Positions 9,714 to 18,631 of a DNA stretch of 39,059 nt are shown here, piece by piece. The first letter of the stretch is position 1. Each line of letters opens with the position of its first letter. The stretch lies in assembly GCA_009927045.1 (NCBI GenBank), contig RFNT01000165.1, positions 1 to 39,059 on the forward strand, in the 5' to 3' direction. Both the position numbers and the translations under genes were made by a program. The DNA is from a bacterium (GTDB lineage Bacteria; Bdellovibrionota; FAC87; UBA2466). The notes beneath the pieces are model-generated. The model had not been told where the DNA came from, searched no databases, and was given only the letters and a program-made list of their open reading frames with translations.

Positions 9714-11790
9714 TGTTTTAAGTTCTCCCATTCAGTACGCCAAGGGAGTAGGTCCCAAACTAGCCAAGATCTTATCGAAAAAAGGTATTTCTACTTTTGA
9801 AGATGCGCTCTATTTTTTACCCCGGGATTATGAAGACCGACGTCAATTGACACCACTGGTAAATCTTCGTGCGGGCACCTTTGCTGTGATCTTCGGAAAA
9901 GTGACGCACGTCAAGCCCCAGCGGATTGGCCGAAGACATCGTTTGGAAGTGACTTTGGCTGATACTACGGGTGAAATCCATCTTTTTTGGTTTCATGCCT
10001 ATGCAGCTTTATTAGATGAATTTGAACTGGGACAAAATGTGGTAGCTGCAGGAGATGTCCGCCAAGTTGGACGAGGACTTCAAATAGCGCACCCAGATTT
10101 TGAAAAAGTCACAGAGCTGAAAAATGGCAATCCGGTGATCAGCTTGAATTTCGGTCGAGTAGTTCCTATTTACAGCGAGACAGAAGGGCTTCATCAAAAA
10201 ACACTCCGAAAAGTGATGCGGGAAGCTCTTGTAGCGTCTTTGCCACATCTGAGAGAAAGTCTTCCCAGTTCACTACTTCAAGAATTAAAGCTTCCAAGTC
10301 TGAGGCAAAGTTTTACACAGATTCATTTTCCGGAAACTGTCCCCGGTCAAGAGGGTAACGACCAAGCTCTACAGAGAATTATTTTTGAAGAGTTTTTCAT
10401 CCTAGAAATTGGCTTGGGGCTGAGAAAACAGAAGCACCAACGAGAACGCGCACCCGTTCTTTCTGCTGGAAGTTCTCAATTGGACGCTTTCATCGAGAGT
10501 TTGCCATTTACTTTGACTCCCGATCAGCAACAAGTCCTTCAAGTGATTAAAAAAGATTTGTCCCAGGGTCAATCCATGTGTCGATTAGTTCAAGGAGACG
10601 TGGGTTCCGGTAAAACAGTAGTTACTCTGGGGGCTGCAGTTCTTGCCAGCGGAAGCGGGTATCAAACCGCGCTGATGGCTCCTACAGAGCTTTTAGCTCA
10701 ACAGCATCATCGAACAGCACAAGCCTTTTTGAAAGTTCAAGGAATTCCAATACTCCTACTCACGCAATCGCAGGAGGGTAAGCAGGAGACACTTCGGAAA
10801 TTGCAGGAGAGTGAAAATGCAATCGTCATCGGAACTCACGCGCTCTTCCAAGAGGGGGTCCAATTTAAAAATTTGGGGCTGGTGATCGTGGATGAGCAAC
10901 ATAGATTCGGGGTGGAGCAACGTGCGCAATTGCTCAGAAAAGGTCCCGGAGGCACTCCGCACCTCTTGATGACGACAGCAACCCCCATCCCAAGAACCTT
11001 AGCGCTCACCCTCTACGGGGATTTAGATTTGAGCATCATTCGCCAAAAACCCGCTGGGAGAAAGCCTATCCGAACACGTATCATCCGAGATCGTCAGCGG
11101 CCTCAGCTCTACAAGACAATTGAAGAAGTCGTTCGCAAAGGGCAGCAAGTTTACATCATTTATCCCTTGGTGGAAGAGTCGGAAAAAATGGATCTTAAAT
11201 CCGCTACGGAGATGTATCAAAAACTAAGCCAAGAAGTGTTTCCCCATTTAAAGGTTGCTTTGGTCCATGGCCGCCTGAAGGGGGAAGTTAAAGATCAAAT
11301 ATTGGCAGAGTTTAAAGACAAAAAATGGGACATCTTGGTTTCTACAACTGTGATTGAAGTCGGCATTGATGTTCCCAATGCTACATTGATGGTGATTGAA
11401 CATCCAGAGCGTTTAGGATTATCTCAGCTCCATCAGTTGCGGGGCCGAGTAGGTCGCGGAGCGGAGTCCAGTGAGTGCTTATTGGTGGCCGATCAATACG
11501 TCACAGAGCGATTGAGAATCATGACCAAAACCGAGGATGGGTTTGTGATAGCTGAAGAGGATCTCAGAATTCGGGGACCTGGAGAGTTTTTAGGAACTCG
11601 ACAGAGTGGTCTACCTGGATTTCGGGTTGGAAACATTCTGAAGGATGCGGTTCTTCTTGAAAAAGCGAAGGAAGAAGCAGAAAAACTCCTTCGGAAAGAT
11701 CCTGATTTAAAAATGCCAGAACATGGGGTAATCAGGAGCTTAGTTGAAAGTCGCTGGAAGCAAAAAATAGAGCGTCTTCGGGGGGGCTAA
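9706..11790 (+). CDS. recG: ATP-dependent DNA helicase RecG
   Basis: RecG reverses stalled replication forks and processes branched DNA. The 694-residue length is typical. The N-terminal helix-hairpin-like region ([12 protein letters not shown], 12-23) and wedge OB-fold (about 50-140) precede the SF2 motor. Motor motifs are GDVGSGKT at 297-304 (Walker A), [14 protein letters not shown] at 396-399 (motif II), [10 protein letters not shown] (motif III) and QLRGRVGRG (motif VI). The C-terminal TRG-type region is present. It overlaps greA by eight bases and abuts the next gene with no spacer. Pairing with greA may reflect shared work at transcription-replication conflicts, but that is inference. 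Confidence 0.97.
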   Translation: MSDVLSSPIQYAKGVGPKLAKILSKKGISTFEDALYFLPRDYEDRRQLTPLVNLRAGTFAVIFGKVTHVKPQRIGRRHRLEVTLADTTGEIHLFWFHAYAALLDEFELGQNVVAAGDVRQVGRGLQIAHPDFEKVTELKNGNPVISLNFGRVVPIYSETEGLHQKTLRKVMREALVASLPHLRESLPSSLLQELKLPSLRQSFTQIHFPETVPGQEGNDQALQRIIFEEFFILEIGLGLRKQKHQRERAPVLSAGSSQLDAFIESLPFTLTPDQQQVLQVIKKDLSQGQSMCRLVQGDVGSGKTVVTLGAAVLASGSGYQTALMAPTELLAQQHHRTAQAFLKVQGIPILLLTQSQEGKQETLRKLQESENAIVIGTHALFQEGVQFKNLGLVIVDEQHRFGVEQRAQLLRKGPGGTPHLLMTTATPIPRTLALTLYGDLDLSIIRQKPAGRKPIRTRIIRDRQRPQLYKTIEEVVRKGQQVYIIYPLVEESEKMDLKSATEMYQKLSQEVFPHLKVALVHGRLKGEVKDQILAEFKDKKWDILVSTTVIEVGIDVPNATLMVIEHPERLGLSQLHQLRGRVGRGAESSECLLVADQYVTERLRIMTKTEDGFVIAEEDLRIRGPGEFLGTRQSGLPGFRVGNILKDAVLLEKAKEEAEKLLRKDPDLKMPEHGVIRSLVESRWKQKIERLRGG

Positions 11791-12552
11791 ATGTTAAAAA
11801 AACTAGGCCTTTATTTCGTTGTTCTGGGTTTATCCTGGAGTGGTTTCGCTCAGAATCCGGATATTTTTCTCTACACAGATCGAGGGGCTTGGGAACCTGG
11901 GCTTGAGAACCTCCACGAGTTTCTTGTTGAACACGATTATTCTTTTGAAAACAAAATTGCAGCCCAACTCCAATCAGGGGAATTAGTCACTGAAAAGCCC
12001 CAGCTATTGATTATGCCGGGGGGCGAGTCTTGGGTTTACCTGGAAGACCTGAAGGAGCAGGGAGGAGATGCGATCAAAACATTTGTGGCTCAAGGAGGCT
12101 CCTACTTAGGAATCTGTGCAGGCGCGTTTTATGCGACTTCGCATCGCAAGGGCGGAGCTGCCACGGGTCCTTACGGTATTGGGCTCTTGGAGGGGACTGC
12201 GGTAGACGATACGGCTTTGAACCACTCCGGGTATATTGAGGGAGTGATGGATTTTCATTGGGAAATGGGCAATCCATTCACTCATGGTCTAGCGAGCCAG
12301 ATCAAAATGTTGTTGTATGGAGGTCCCTCTTTTGAGTATTCGGATCAAGAGGCTCAAAGAAAGCAAGTTCAAGTGGTTCAACGGTTCGCACACTCTCAAA
12401 AGATTTCGATGATTCACTTTAAGTACGGAAAAGGGCGGGTGTTTCTTGCGGCTCCTCACTTTGAAATAAAAAAGGAAGCGGGTGAGGAACCTAAACATGA
12501 TCTTGCGTGGCCTTTTCTCAAACGAATCCTGGATTCACTGATGACTCCCTAA
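11791..12552 (+). CDS. Secreted class I glutamine-amidotransferase-like (BPL-N type) protein
   Basis: This 253-residue protein begins with a Sec signal peptide (LGLYFVVLGLSWSGFA, probable cleavage after residue 20). The mature part has the class I amidotransferase fold seen in the N-terminal domain of large biotin-protein ligases: MPGGES at 75-80 and a candidate nucleophile Cys109 in GICAGAFYA. A late His lies in AAPHFE. The fold assignment is fairly safe. Glutamine is an unlikely substrate in the periplasm and no synthetase domain is attached, so the reaction is unknown. The ATG directly follows the recG TAA, with a G-run of recG acting as ribosome-binding site. It is followed by thioredoxin-like and msrB genes, hinting at an envelope-quality role that the sequence does not prove. 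Confidence 0.85.
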   Translation: MLKKLGLYFVVLGLSWSGFAQNPDIFLYTDRGAWEPGLENLHEFLVEHDYSFENKIAAQLQSGELVTEKPQLLIMPGGESWVYLEDLKEQGGDAIKTFVAQGGSYLGICAGAFYATSHRKGGAATGPYGIGLLEGTAVDDTALNHSGYIEGVMDFHWEMGNPFTHGLASQIKMLLYGGPSFEYSDQEAQRKQVQVVQRFAHSQKISMIHFKYGKGRVFLAAPHFEIKKEAGEEPKHDLAWPFLKRILDSLMTP

Positions 12553-12566
12553 TTAGCGAGGTTGAA

Positions 12567-13121
12567 ATGGCACTCACGCCTTCCAAAATGTTACCCTTAG
12601 GTACCAAAGCTCCCGAATTCTCTTTGCCTGATTTCGCAGGGAGAATAGTGACTTTGGCTAAAGTTAAGAATAACAAGCCTTTTTTAGTCATGTTTATTTG
12701 CAATCATTGTCCCTATGTTAAACACATCAGAAAAGAGCTTGCGCAATTGACCACGGAGTTTCAGAAAAAGGGCATCGCTGTTTTTGGGATTAATTCCAAT
12801 GACGTTAACAATTACCCTGAAGACAGTCCGGAAAAAATGGCACTGGAAGCTCAATCCGCGCAATATACTTTTCCCTATTTGTTCGATGCGAGCCAAGAAG
12901 TCGCAAAAGCGTATCAAGCCGCTTGCACCCCTGACTTTTTTCTGTTTGATTCCCAAGGATTATTAGTTTACCGGGGGCAGTTTGACGAAAGCCGCCCTGG
13001 GAATCAGATCCCTGTGACAGGTGCTGACTTGAGAAAAGCGATTGAGGCGGTTTTGAAAGGGCAAAACCCTCTACCGGATCAAAAGCCAAGCATTGGATGT
13101 AATATCAAATGGAAAAATTAA
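12567..13121 (+). CDS. Thioredoxin-like / AhpC-TSA family protein
   Basis: A 184-residue thioredoxin-fold protein with no signal peptide, so probably cytoplasmic. The AhpC/TSA-type opening (GTKAPEFSLPDFAG, 12-25) leads to a redox motif Cys45-Asn-His-Cys48 within FICNHCPYVKH. A cis-proline-type loop, ACTPDFFLFD (Cys120, Pro122), and a C-terminal IGCNIKWK (Cys178) follow. This arrangement matches a common but little-characterised thioredoxin/redoxin family. The start at 12567 has AGCGAGG nearby. An in-frame start at 12507 would overlap the previous gene by 46 bases and is not favoured. It overlaps msrB by 13 bases; methionine sulfoxide reductases are recycled by thioredoxins, so it may be the dedicated reductant. 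That last point is inference. Confidence 0.9.
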   Translation: MALTPSKMLPLGTKAPEFSLPDFAGRIVTLAKVKNNKPFLVMFICNHCPYVKHIRKELAQLTTEFQKKGIAVFGINSNDVNNYPEDSPEKMALEAQSAQYTFPYLFDASQEVAKAYQAACTPDFFLFDSQGLLVYRGQFDESRPGNQIPVTGADLRKAIEAVLKGQNPLPDQKPSIGCNIKWKN

Positions 13122-13516
13122 AGAAGCCAGATTCTTTCTGGAAAGAAAAACTCAGCTCGGAACAGTACGCTGTTTGTAGACAATCTGGAACTGAAAGACC
13201 CTTTACAGGCCAATACTACCATCACAGTGAGCCAGGGATATACTCCTGCGTGGCGTGTGATTTACCCCTGTTTCGTTCAGAGCAAAAGTATGAGTCCGGA
13301 AGTGGTTGGCCTAGTTACTGGGCGCCATTGGATCCTGCTCACATCGAAGTGAGAGTTGACGATTCCCATGGCATGGTTCGAGAAGAAATCCGGTGCGCGC
13401 GCTGTGAGTCCCACTTAGGCCATGTGTTTGACGATGGTCCCGAGCCTACCGGCAAACGTTTTTGCGTGAACTCGCTGGCTCTTAAATTCAGTAGTGCTTC
13501 AACTACCAGTAAATAA
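13109..13516 (+). CDS. msrB: Peptide-methionine (R)-S-oxide reductase MsrB
   Basis: MsrB reduces methionine-R-sulfoxide in proteins. The 135-residue sequence is a stand-alone MsrB. The zinc-binding pairs are Cys47/Cys50 (CVAC) and Cys96/Cys99 (CARC). The substrate pocket motif SGSGWPSYW is at about 63-71, and the catalytic Cys119 lies in GKRFCVNS. No signal peptide is present. The start overlaps the upstream thioredoxin-like gene by 13 bases, and GGAT lies before the ATG inside that gene. It ends the long plus-strand chain. Its 3' end overlaps by 14 bases the convergent lipoprotein gene, leaving no room for an ordinary terminator between them. Confidence 0.96.
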   Translation: MEKLKKPDSFWKEKLSSEQYAVCRQSGTERPFTGQYYHHSEPGIYSCVACDLPLFRSEQKYESGSGWPSYWAPLDPAHIEVRVDDSHGMVREEIRCARCESHLGHVFDDGPEPTGKRFCVNSLALKFSSASTTSK

Positions 13517-15032
13517 CTTCATTGGTGTAGCAGGTCGCGCGTCTTCCTGCTTGGTCCACGATTCTAGCGGTGACTCGCCAAGTTCCAGGATAAGTGAAGT
13601 AAACATATCTGTAGATAGGACCTGGGGCAAACATTGAATCAAAAGTTGTGCTGTAATTTTGATCCATAGTGAAATACTCTGGGCGCTCGGCAGTTAAACT
13701 TTCTAACCAATAGCTACCCTGAGCGCCGGATCCAGTCACTGTGGCTAAAATCCAAGTATCAGTATAAGTCGGATTTGGAGTCATGCTGAGCGTGCAAGTG
13801 AAAGTTGAAGAGGAAGATGAAATCTCAATCGTAGATTGTAAAAGAGCGCCAGCGTTGCAGAGAATGCCCGTGCTTGCTGAACGAGCTCGCGCAGTCACAG
13901 ACTTATAGCCAGCGGAATAGAAACGGATATTAGGATTTTGTGAGGCAGTTCCACCCACTACATATCCATCTTGAACATAGAGCTCGGTCACTATCAAACT
14001 CTCACCCGTACTTGCGGTGATGCTGTAAGGAACCGTATCTCCGGGATAATAAGCTCCCGCGGGATAAGTGATGGAACAATTCAAAGTGCTTGACCCTGCA
14101 GTGAAAGTTACAGGAATGGATGAGGTTGCTGTTTGGCTGCCGGCGGTTGCAACGACAGTGACTGTCCCAGTACGAGTCACTAAAGCATCTACAGCAGTGA
14201 CAGTCGCTACAGCACCACTTGCGCTGAGATTCAATCCGGAGCCAGCAATGGAATAAGTGAATGTAGGTGTGGAGCTAAAGTTGGTTGCGGTGGCTGTAAT
14301 GGTCATTGCGGAAGTTGCAGGAACCGTAGAAGCCGGAGTGGCTGTTAAACTGACGGTTGGACCGCTTTGAACGGTGACCGTTCTTGCACAAGTTGCGCTA
14401 TTGCCAAGTGAATCAGAAATATAAAAAACAGCAGTGTTCAAGCCTGCAGCAGAATACCTAGCTCCCGCAGTAGCCTGTGTCGTATTGATTTGATTGAGCG
14501 ATGCAGTGATGACTCCAGTGCCGCCAGGGATAAAGCCAGTAAAAAAGTAAGTTGATCCGCCTCCGGCCGCAGTCGCAGTGTACGTCACACTTTGGTTGAT
14601 ATTTGGGGTCGTTGTAGAAGCAGCCACTGTGCATGATAAAGGATCTGTGGAGTCTTCAGGAACTACGGTGATCGCCAATTGACAGGTAGTGGATCGTCCT
14701 CCGCTATCTGTGACCGTGAATCGGGTCGTAGTGACTTGGCTATTATCTCCAGTGTTCGTAAGAGTTTGTGGAATCGTGTAAGTCGTTAAAAAACTCCCGC
14801 TAAAACCAGAGAGCGAGTAGGGTCCGGCACCACCGATGACCTGAATCGTAACGGGAAAGCTTTGGCCTGAGACCACCTGATTGAGACTGGTGGTGGCTGC
14901 ACAAGTCAGAGAGGTTCCGATAGTCCCTGGAGCTACTGTTACTGTAAGAGGTGGGGCTTCAAAGCGACAACTGCTGAGAGCAAGCACCGCAATAAGGCCT
15001 GAAAGAACTCTCCACGATTTGAAAAACTTCAT
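13503..15032 (-). CDS. Secreted lipoprotein with tandem Ig-like domains
   Basis: From the ATG at 15032 (preceded by AGGAGT) the protein is 509 residues. The N-terminus is a lipoprotein signal, LALSSC with lipidated Cys22. The rest is Ser/Thr-rich and built from about five Ig-like or PKD-like units. Several units open with a Cys and a repeating pattern: TSLTCAATTSLNQ, LSCTVAASTTTPNINQS, PTVSLTATPAST, LNCSITYPAG and FTCTLSMTPNPTYTD. No enzyme motif is visible. The protein probably acts as an exported adhesin or structural surface protein; the specific role is unknown. A start 11 codons upstream is possible but puts basic residues before the signal. The 205 bases upstream (15033-15237) contain no gene and should carry its promoter. 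Confidence 0.88.
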   Translation of the reverse strand: MKFFKSWRVLSGLIAVLALSSCRFEAPPLTVTVAPGTIGTSLTCAATTSLNQVVSGQSFPVTIQVIGGAGPYSLSGFSGSFLTTYTIPQTLTNTGDNSQVTTTRFTVTDSGGRSTTCQLAITVVPEDSTDPLSCTVAASTTTPNINQSVTYTATAAGGGSTYFFTGFIPGGTGVITASLNQINTTQATAGARYSAAGLNTAVFYISDSLGNSATCARTVTVQSGPTVSLTATPASTVPATSAMTITATATNFSSTPTFTYSIAGSGLNLSASGAVATVTAVDALVTRTGTVTVVATAGSQTATSSIPVTFTAGSSTLNCSITYPAGAYYPGDTVPYSITASTGESLIVTELYVQDGYVVGGTASQNPNIRFYSAGYKSVTARARSASTGILCNAGALLQSTIEISSSSSTFTCTLSMTPNPTYTDTWILATVTGSGAQGSYWLESLTAERPEYFTMDQNYSTTFDSMFAPGPIYRYVYFTYPGTWRVTARIVDQAGRRATCYTNEVIYW

Positions 15033-15237
15033 AAAGTAACTCCTAAAACTTCTCTTGGTTCTCAAAGCTCAAGTCGCGCAGACAGAGAGCATGCGATTTG
15101 GGGTTGCAAGTTCAAGGCCCTCTCGAACAGGACAGTGGGGAGGTTTATTTAAGAAGTGATTAGCGAAATTTAGAATGTATCCTAGATGTCATCGCACACT
15201 ATCAGTGGATGACTATGGCCTCGACAGATGAATTGCC

Positions 15238-16926
15238 TTAAGCGCGAACGCTGATAATTTTAAATTCCTCGACATCGACTAATCCTTTATCCGTCATTTT
15301 GAGAGCCGGGATTACAGGAAGACATAGAAAGGCAAGTTGCAGAAAAGGCTCTGAAAGCTCACATTGAATCTCTCGACTGGCGGCTCTTAATCGCTTCAAA
15401 GATTCGGCAATTTCAGGATGAGAAAGCGTGGACATCAGACCTGCAACTGGAAGAGCTAATTGCGCAATGACTTGTTGATTTTTAACCACCACAAAGCCAC
15501 CGCCTGCTTGAACGAGCCACTTCATGGCTACTTCCATGTCTCGAGTCTCTTTACCAATAACACATAAATTGTGGCTGTCGTGTCCTACGCTGGAGCCAAT
15601 AGCCCCGGCGAGAGATGCGCCAAAACCCGAAACATAACCATTGGCTGGGGGGCTGCCATTTCCATAGCGTTCCAAGACAGATAATCGAGCAACTGCGGGG
15701 TCTTTCGATGAGCGAACACTCCGTTGGGTGATGATTTTTCCAGGAAGCACATCGATGCAATGGATGGAGCCCACAGGACCTTCCAATTCAGAAGCTGCAG
15801 GCGCCTCAGCGCGAATAGAGTTTTCAAACGAGCTTCCGGTAATATTTGGAAAGGCTAGTTCTGAAACGAGCTGCCCAGACTTAAACACTTCTCCAATCGC
15901 ACAGGAGTTCACATCGTCTAAAATCACTAAGTCTGCCGCATAACCAGGAGCAATGAGTCCTTTTCTATTAGGTCCCTGGTCTAATCCATAATGTCGGGCA
16001 ACTGACCAGGAAGCGGTTCGATAAACGAGAGGGGCTGAAAGTCCTAATTGAATGGATTTTCGGATCAAGTGATCGATGTGGCCTTCTTCAGCGATATCTA
16101 GAGGGTTTCTGTCATCCGTGCAGAATCCAAGGAAGGGTGAATTCCAGAGTGTCAGTAGCGAAGCCAATGCGTCTAAATCTTTGGCAACACTTCCTTCTCG
16201 AATCCAAATGGAGAGCCCCCTCTTTAACTTCTCCTCCGCCTCATTCAACTCAGAGGACTCGTGGCAGCTTGCGATGCCGGTTGCTGCATAAGCATTCAAT
16301 TCATTTCCTTGGAGTAGAGGACAATGCCCATCTATAGGACGGTTTGAGAAAGCCTCAATTTTTGCGATTGAATCCGGATCTCCTGAAAGTACGCCGGGCA
16401 CATTCATCATTTCAGCAAGTCCCCAGGCTTTCGAATATTTTAGGAGCGGCACGAGATCCTGAGCTCGGAGGTGACCCCCACCGTTTGTTTCCATGTGAGT
16501 TGCTGGCACACAACTGCTCAGCATCACTTTTAAATCCAATTGGAGCGTTTCCGCTGCTTTTAAAAAGGTTTCAATTCCACGAACACCTTCAACGTTGGCG
16601 ATTTCATGCGGATCACAGATTGCGGTGGTGGTTCCTTTAGGGAGTACTGCTTTTTGAAACTCATGAGGTAGGAGTAGGCTACTTTCAACGTGCACGTGCG
16701 CGTCAATGAATCCGGGAACTACCCAGCGATCTTTTAAATCCAGTTCTCGTTTCCCTTGGAATCCGCGACCAAAAGCGGCTAAAACTCCATCGATGATTCC
16801 CAAATCTAAAGTTTCCCAATCCCCAGTGAGGCTGTTCAGGACCTTTCCGCCTTTTAAAACCCAATCGCATGGAATTCGTCCCATAGCAGCATCAATACGT
16901 CTTTTCAGTAAATCGATTTGCTTCAT
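15238..16926 (-). CDS. ade: Adenine deaminase
   Basis: This amidohydrolase converts adenine to hypoxanthine for purine salvage. The 562-residue length fits the Ade family. The metal motif is PGFIDAHVHVESS (His77 and His79), followed by CDPHEIANVEG and the SGDP loop. DGHCPLLQG carries a further His, and FCTDDRNPLDIAEEGHID is the characteristic Ade motif with metal-linked Asp. The C-terminal Ade-specific domain contains SVGHDSHNLCVIG and GGGFVVV. The start ATG has GAGGAAG about 12 bases upstream. It is transcribed alone, divergent from the papain-type protease gene. No purine riboswitch is apparent in the 153-base upstream gap. Confidence 0.95.
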   Translation of the reverse strand: MKQIDLLKRRIDAAMGRIPCDWVLKGGKVLNSLTGDWETLDLGIIDGVLAAFGRGFQGKRELDLKDRWVVPGFIDAHVHVESSLLLPHEFQKAVLPKGTTTAICDPHEIANVEGVRGIETFLKAAETLQLDLKVMLSSCVPATHMETNGGGHLRAQDLVPLLKYSKAWGLAEMMNVPGVLSGDPDSIAKIEAFSNRPIDGHCPLLQGNELNAYAATGIASCHESSELNEAEEKLKRGLSIWIREGSVAKDLDALASLLTLWNSPFLGFCTDDRNPLDIAEEGHIDHLIRKSIQLGLSAPLVYRTASWSVARHYGLDQGPNRKGLIAPGYAADLVILDDVNSCAIGEVFKSGQLVSELAFPNITGSSFENSIRAEAPAASELEGPVGSIHCIDVLPGKIITQRSVRSSKDPAVARLSVLERYGNGSPPANGYVSGFGASLAGAIGSSVGHDSHNLCVIGKETRDMEVAMKWLVQAGGGFVVVKNQQVIAQLALPVAGLMSTLSHPEIAESLKRLRAASREIQCELSEPFLQLAFLCLPVIPALKMTDKGLVDVEEFKIISVRA

Positions 16927-17020
16927 GTGCTAATCACTTCCTCTCTCTTTTTGCTGCCATGCAAGAAAACGAAAGTTAACAAGAACAATCCTAGCAGAAG
17001 CTTTCGAAGAAGAGTTTTAA

Positions 17021-17026
17021 TATAAT
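17021..17026 (+). promoter_or_regulatory. Candidate -10 element (TATAAT) before the papain-type protease
   Basis: A perfect TATAAT lies 54 bases upstream of the protease ATG, centred in a short A/T palindrome (TTTAAT-ATA-ATTAAA). No good TTGACA-like -35 element is found 16-18 bases upstream, so this rests on the -10 match and position alone. Confidence 0.4.
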
Positions 17027-17079
17027 TAAAGGAATCTGATTCTCACCGCTGAAAATAAACTTCATCCATTGAGGCATTC

Positions 17080-18570
17080 ATGAAAAAAACTTGGGGAGTA
17101 GTCGCATTACTTGTACTTGGCAGCGGAGCTTTTGCTGCCCCTTTGACTTTGGAGCGTTTGAATCAGAGCTTGGTCTCGGAAAAGAGCTCGTGGCAAGCTG
17201 CCCCCAACAAAATATCCCGTATGACAGACCAAGAGAAAAAAAATCTCCTGGGTCTCAAATTAGATGAAGGTTTTGGGGATGTATTTAAACCCACCGCAAA
17301 AACTAGGGCAGCAGCGGCAGTGCCTGCTCGTTTTGACTGGAGAAATAAAGACGGGGTGAACTATTCCTCGCCTATTTTGAATCAAGCCAACTGCGGTAGT
17401 TGTGTGGCTTTTTCGGCCATTGGTGCATTGGAAACTCAAATGAATATTGTGAATAAGACGCCTCATTCACCTTGGTCGTACTCTCCCCAACATTTATTTT
17501 CCTGTGGGGGGGGCGCTTGTCAAAATGGGTGGCATCCCATGATGGCTGTTCAGTTTTTGCAAAAAACCGGGGTTCCGGATGAAACTTGTTTTCCTTATCA
17601 GAGCGGCGGAGATGGAAAAGATTTGGCATGCAGTCAAACGTGCTCGGATGCCAGTAAACGTTCACTGCGGATTACAGGGTATTCACAACCGTCTTTTTTC
17701 TTTCAAGACGCGAATGCAGTTAAACAAGCTCTGTTAAAAGGACCCCTCATGACCACCATGATGGTCTATGAAGATTTTCTTTTCTATAAGTCGGGAGTTT
17801 ATAAGCATACCACTGGAGACCAATTGGGAGGCCATGCCATCACCTTAGTGGGCTGGGATGACAATCAAAAAGCTTGGATTCTCAGAAATAGTTGGGGGGA
17901 AGATTGGGGCGAAAAAGGTTACTTTCGAGTAGCGTATGACGATTCTTCGGGTATCGGCAATCAAACGTGGGGCCTTGAAGTGCCCAATCTGAACGGATTC
18001 GTTACTTTGGGTGGGTTGAGAGATCAGTCGGTTCTCTCAGGAACAGTGGAAGTGAAGTTGGAATCGACTATTCCAGGAACTAAAGTGATTGATGTCACCG
18101 TTAACAAAAACGGAAGTCCAATTTACTGGGACCAAGGCCATTCGGGAAATCGAATGTCCGTTGATACGACCCAGTTTCCGGATGGTACCTATACAGTCGT
18201 AGCTGTTGCCAATACAGCAAGTGGAAAGATCCCCTCTCAACCTAAAACTATTTATGTGCTTAATGGAGCTCACCAGGGGCGAGCGGAGTTTGTAAATTTG
18301 GTGGAAGGTGAAACCATTACGGATAAAAAAGAATTGGAAATCAAAACTCAAGGCAGCCCGGTGCCGTTCACTGAGATTAAATTCAAAGCAGTGAACCTAG
18401 CAACAGGGGAGGAAAATATTCGCTCTACCTACACGGTACTTCCTGAAATGATTATGTTGTGGCGAGCGCAGTATTTACCGAATGGCGATTACCGAGTCAC
18501 TCTTGAAGCTTCGGTGGGCGATAAAGTGAAAGTGAGTACCACGCCTATTCGGGTGAAAGTCAGTCACTAA
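17080..18570 (+). CDS. Secreted papain-type (C1) cysteine protease
   Basis: The 496-residue protein starts with a Sec signal peptide (cleavage near residue 19-20, GAFAA). A short pro-region (about 20-80) follows. The C1A peptidase domain (about 82-310) carries all four key residues: Gln102, Cys108 in NCGSCVAF, His252 in GGHAITLVGW and Asn270 in RNSWGEDWGEKGYF. The usual Trp after the catalytic Cys is Val here. Several extra Cys residues (142, 147, 170, 184, 188) probably form disulfides. The last ~185 residues form beta-rich, Ig-like domains, plausibly for substrate or surface binding. It likely digests protein outside the cytoplasm. GAGGC precedes the ATG, and a strong terminator follows at 18594-18631, so the gene is a single unit. 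Confidence 0.93.
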   Translation: MKKTWGVVALLVLGSGAFAAPLTLERLNQSLVSEKSSWQAAPNKISRMTDQEKKNLLGLKLDEGFGDVFKPTAKTRAAAAVPARFDWRNKDGVNYSSPILNQANCGSCVAFSAIGALETQMNIVNKTPHSPWSYSPQHLFSCGGGACQNGWHPMMAVQFLQKTGVPDETCFPYQSGGDGKDLACSQTCSDASKRSLRITGYSQPSFFFQDANAVKQALLKGPLMTTMMVYEDFLFYKSGVYKHTTGDQLGGHAITLVGWDDNQKAWILRNSWGEDWGEKGYFRVAYDDSSGIGNQTWGLEVPNLNGFVTLGGLRDQSVLSGTVEVKLESTIPGTKVIDVTVNKNGSPIYWDQGHSGNRMSVDTTQFPDGTYTVVAVANTASGKIPSQPKTIYVLNGAHQGRAEFVNLVEGETITDKKELEIKTQGSPVPFTEIKFKAVNLATGEENIRSTYTVLPEMIMLWRAQYLPNGDYRVTLEASVGDKVKVSTTPIRVKVSH

Positions 18571-18593
18571 AGTTTAAAGCCATATCCCCAAAT

Positions 18594-18631
18594 CGGGCTC
18601 ACTGGAATCACCCAGTGGGCCCGTTTTTTTT
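18594..18631 (+). terminator. Rho-independent terminator after the papain-type protease
   Basis: A 12-base stem (18594-18605 with 18612-18623, one G-T pair) closes a six-base loop and is followed directly by eight T residues (18624-18631). This is the clearest intrinsic terminator in the window. The T-run ends at the stop codon of the convergent acyltransferase gene. On the minus strand there is no matching T-run after the stem, so strong termination is expected only for the protease transcript. Confidence 0.92.

Noticed and set aside
12507-12566. Longer start for the thioredoxin-like protein
   Set aside because: It would overlap the upstream gene by 46 bases, and the added residues look like out-of-frame translation of that gene.
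13503-15032. DNA tandem repeats in the Ig-like lipoprotein gene
   Set aside because: The repeat is only at the protein-fold level; the nucleotide units are too diverged to be a DNA repeat or CRISPR-like array.
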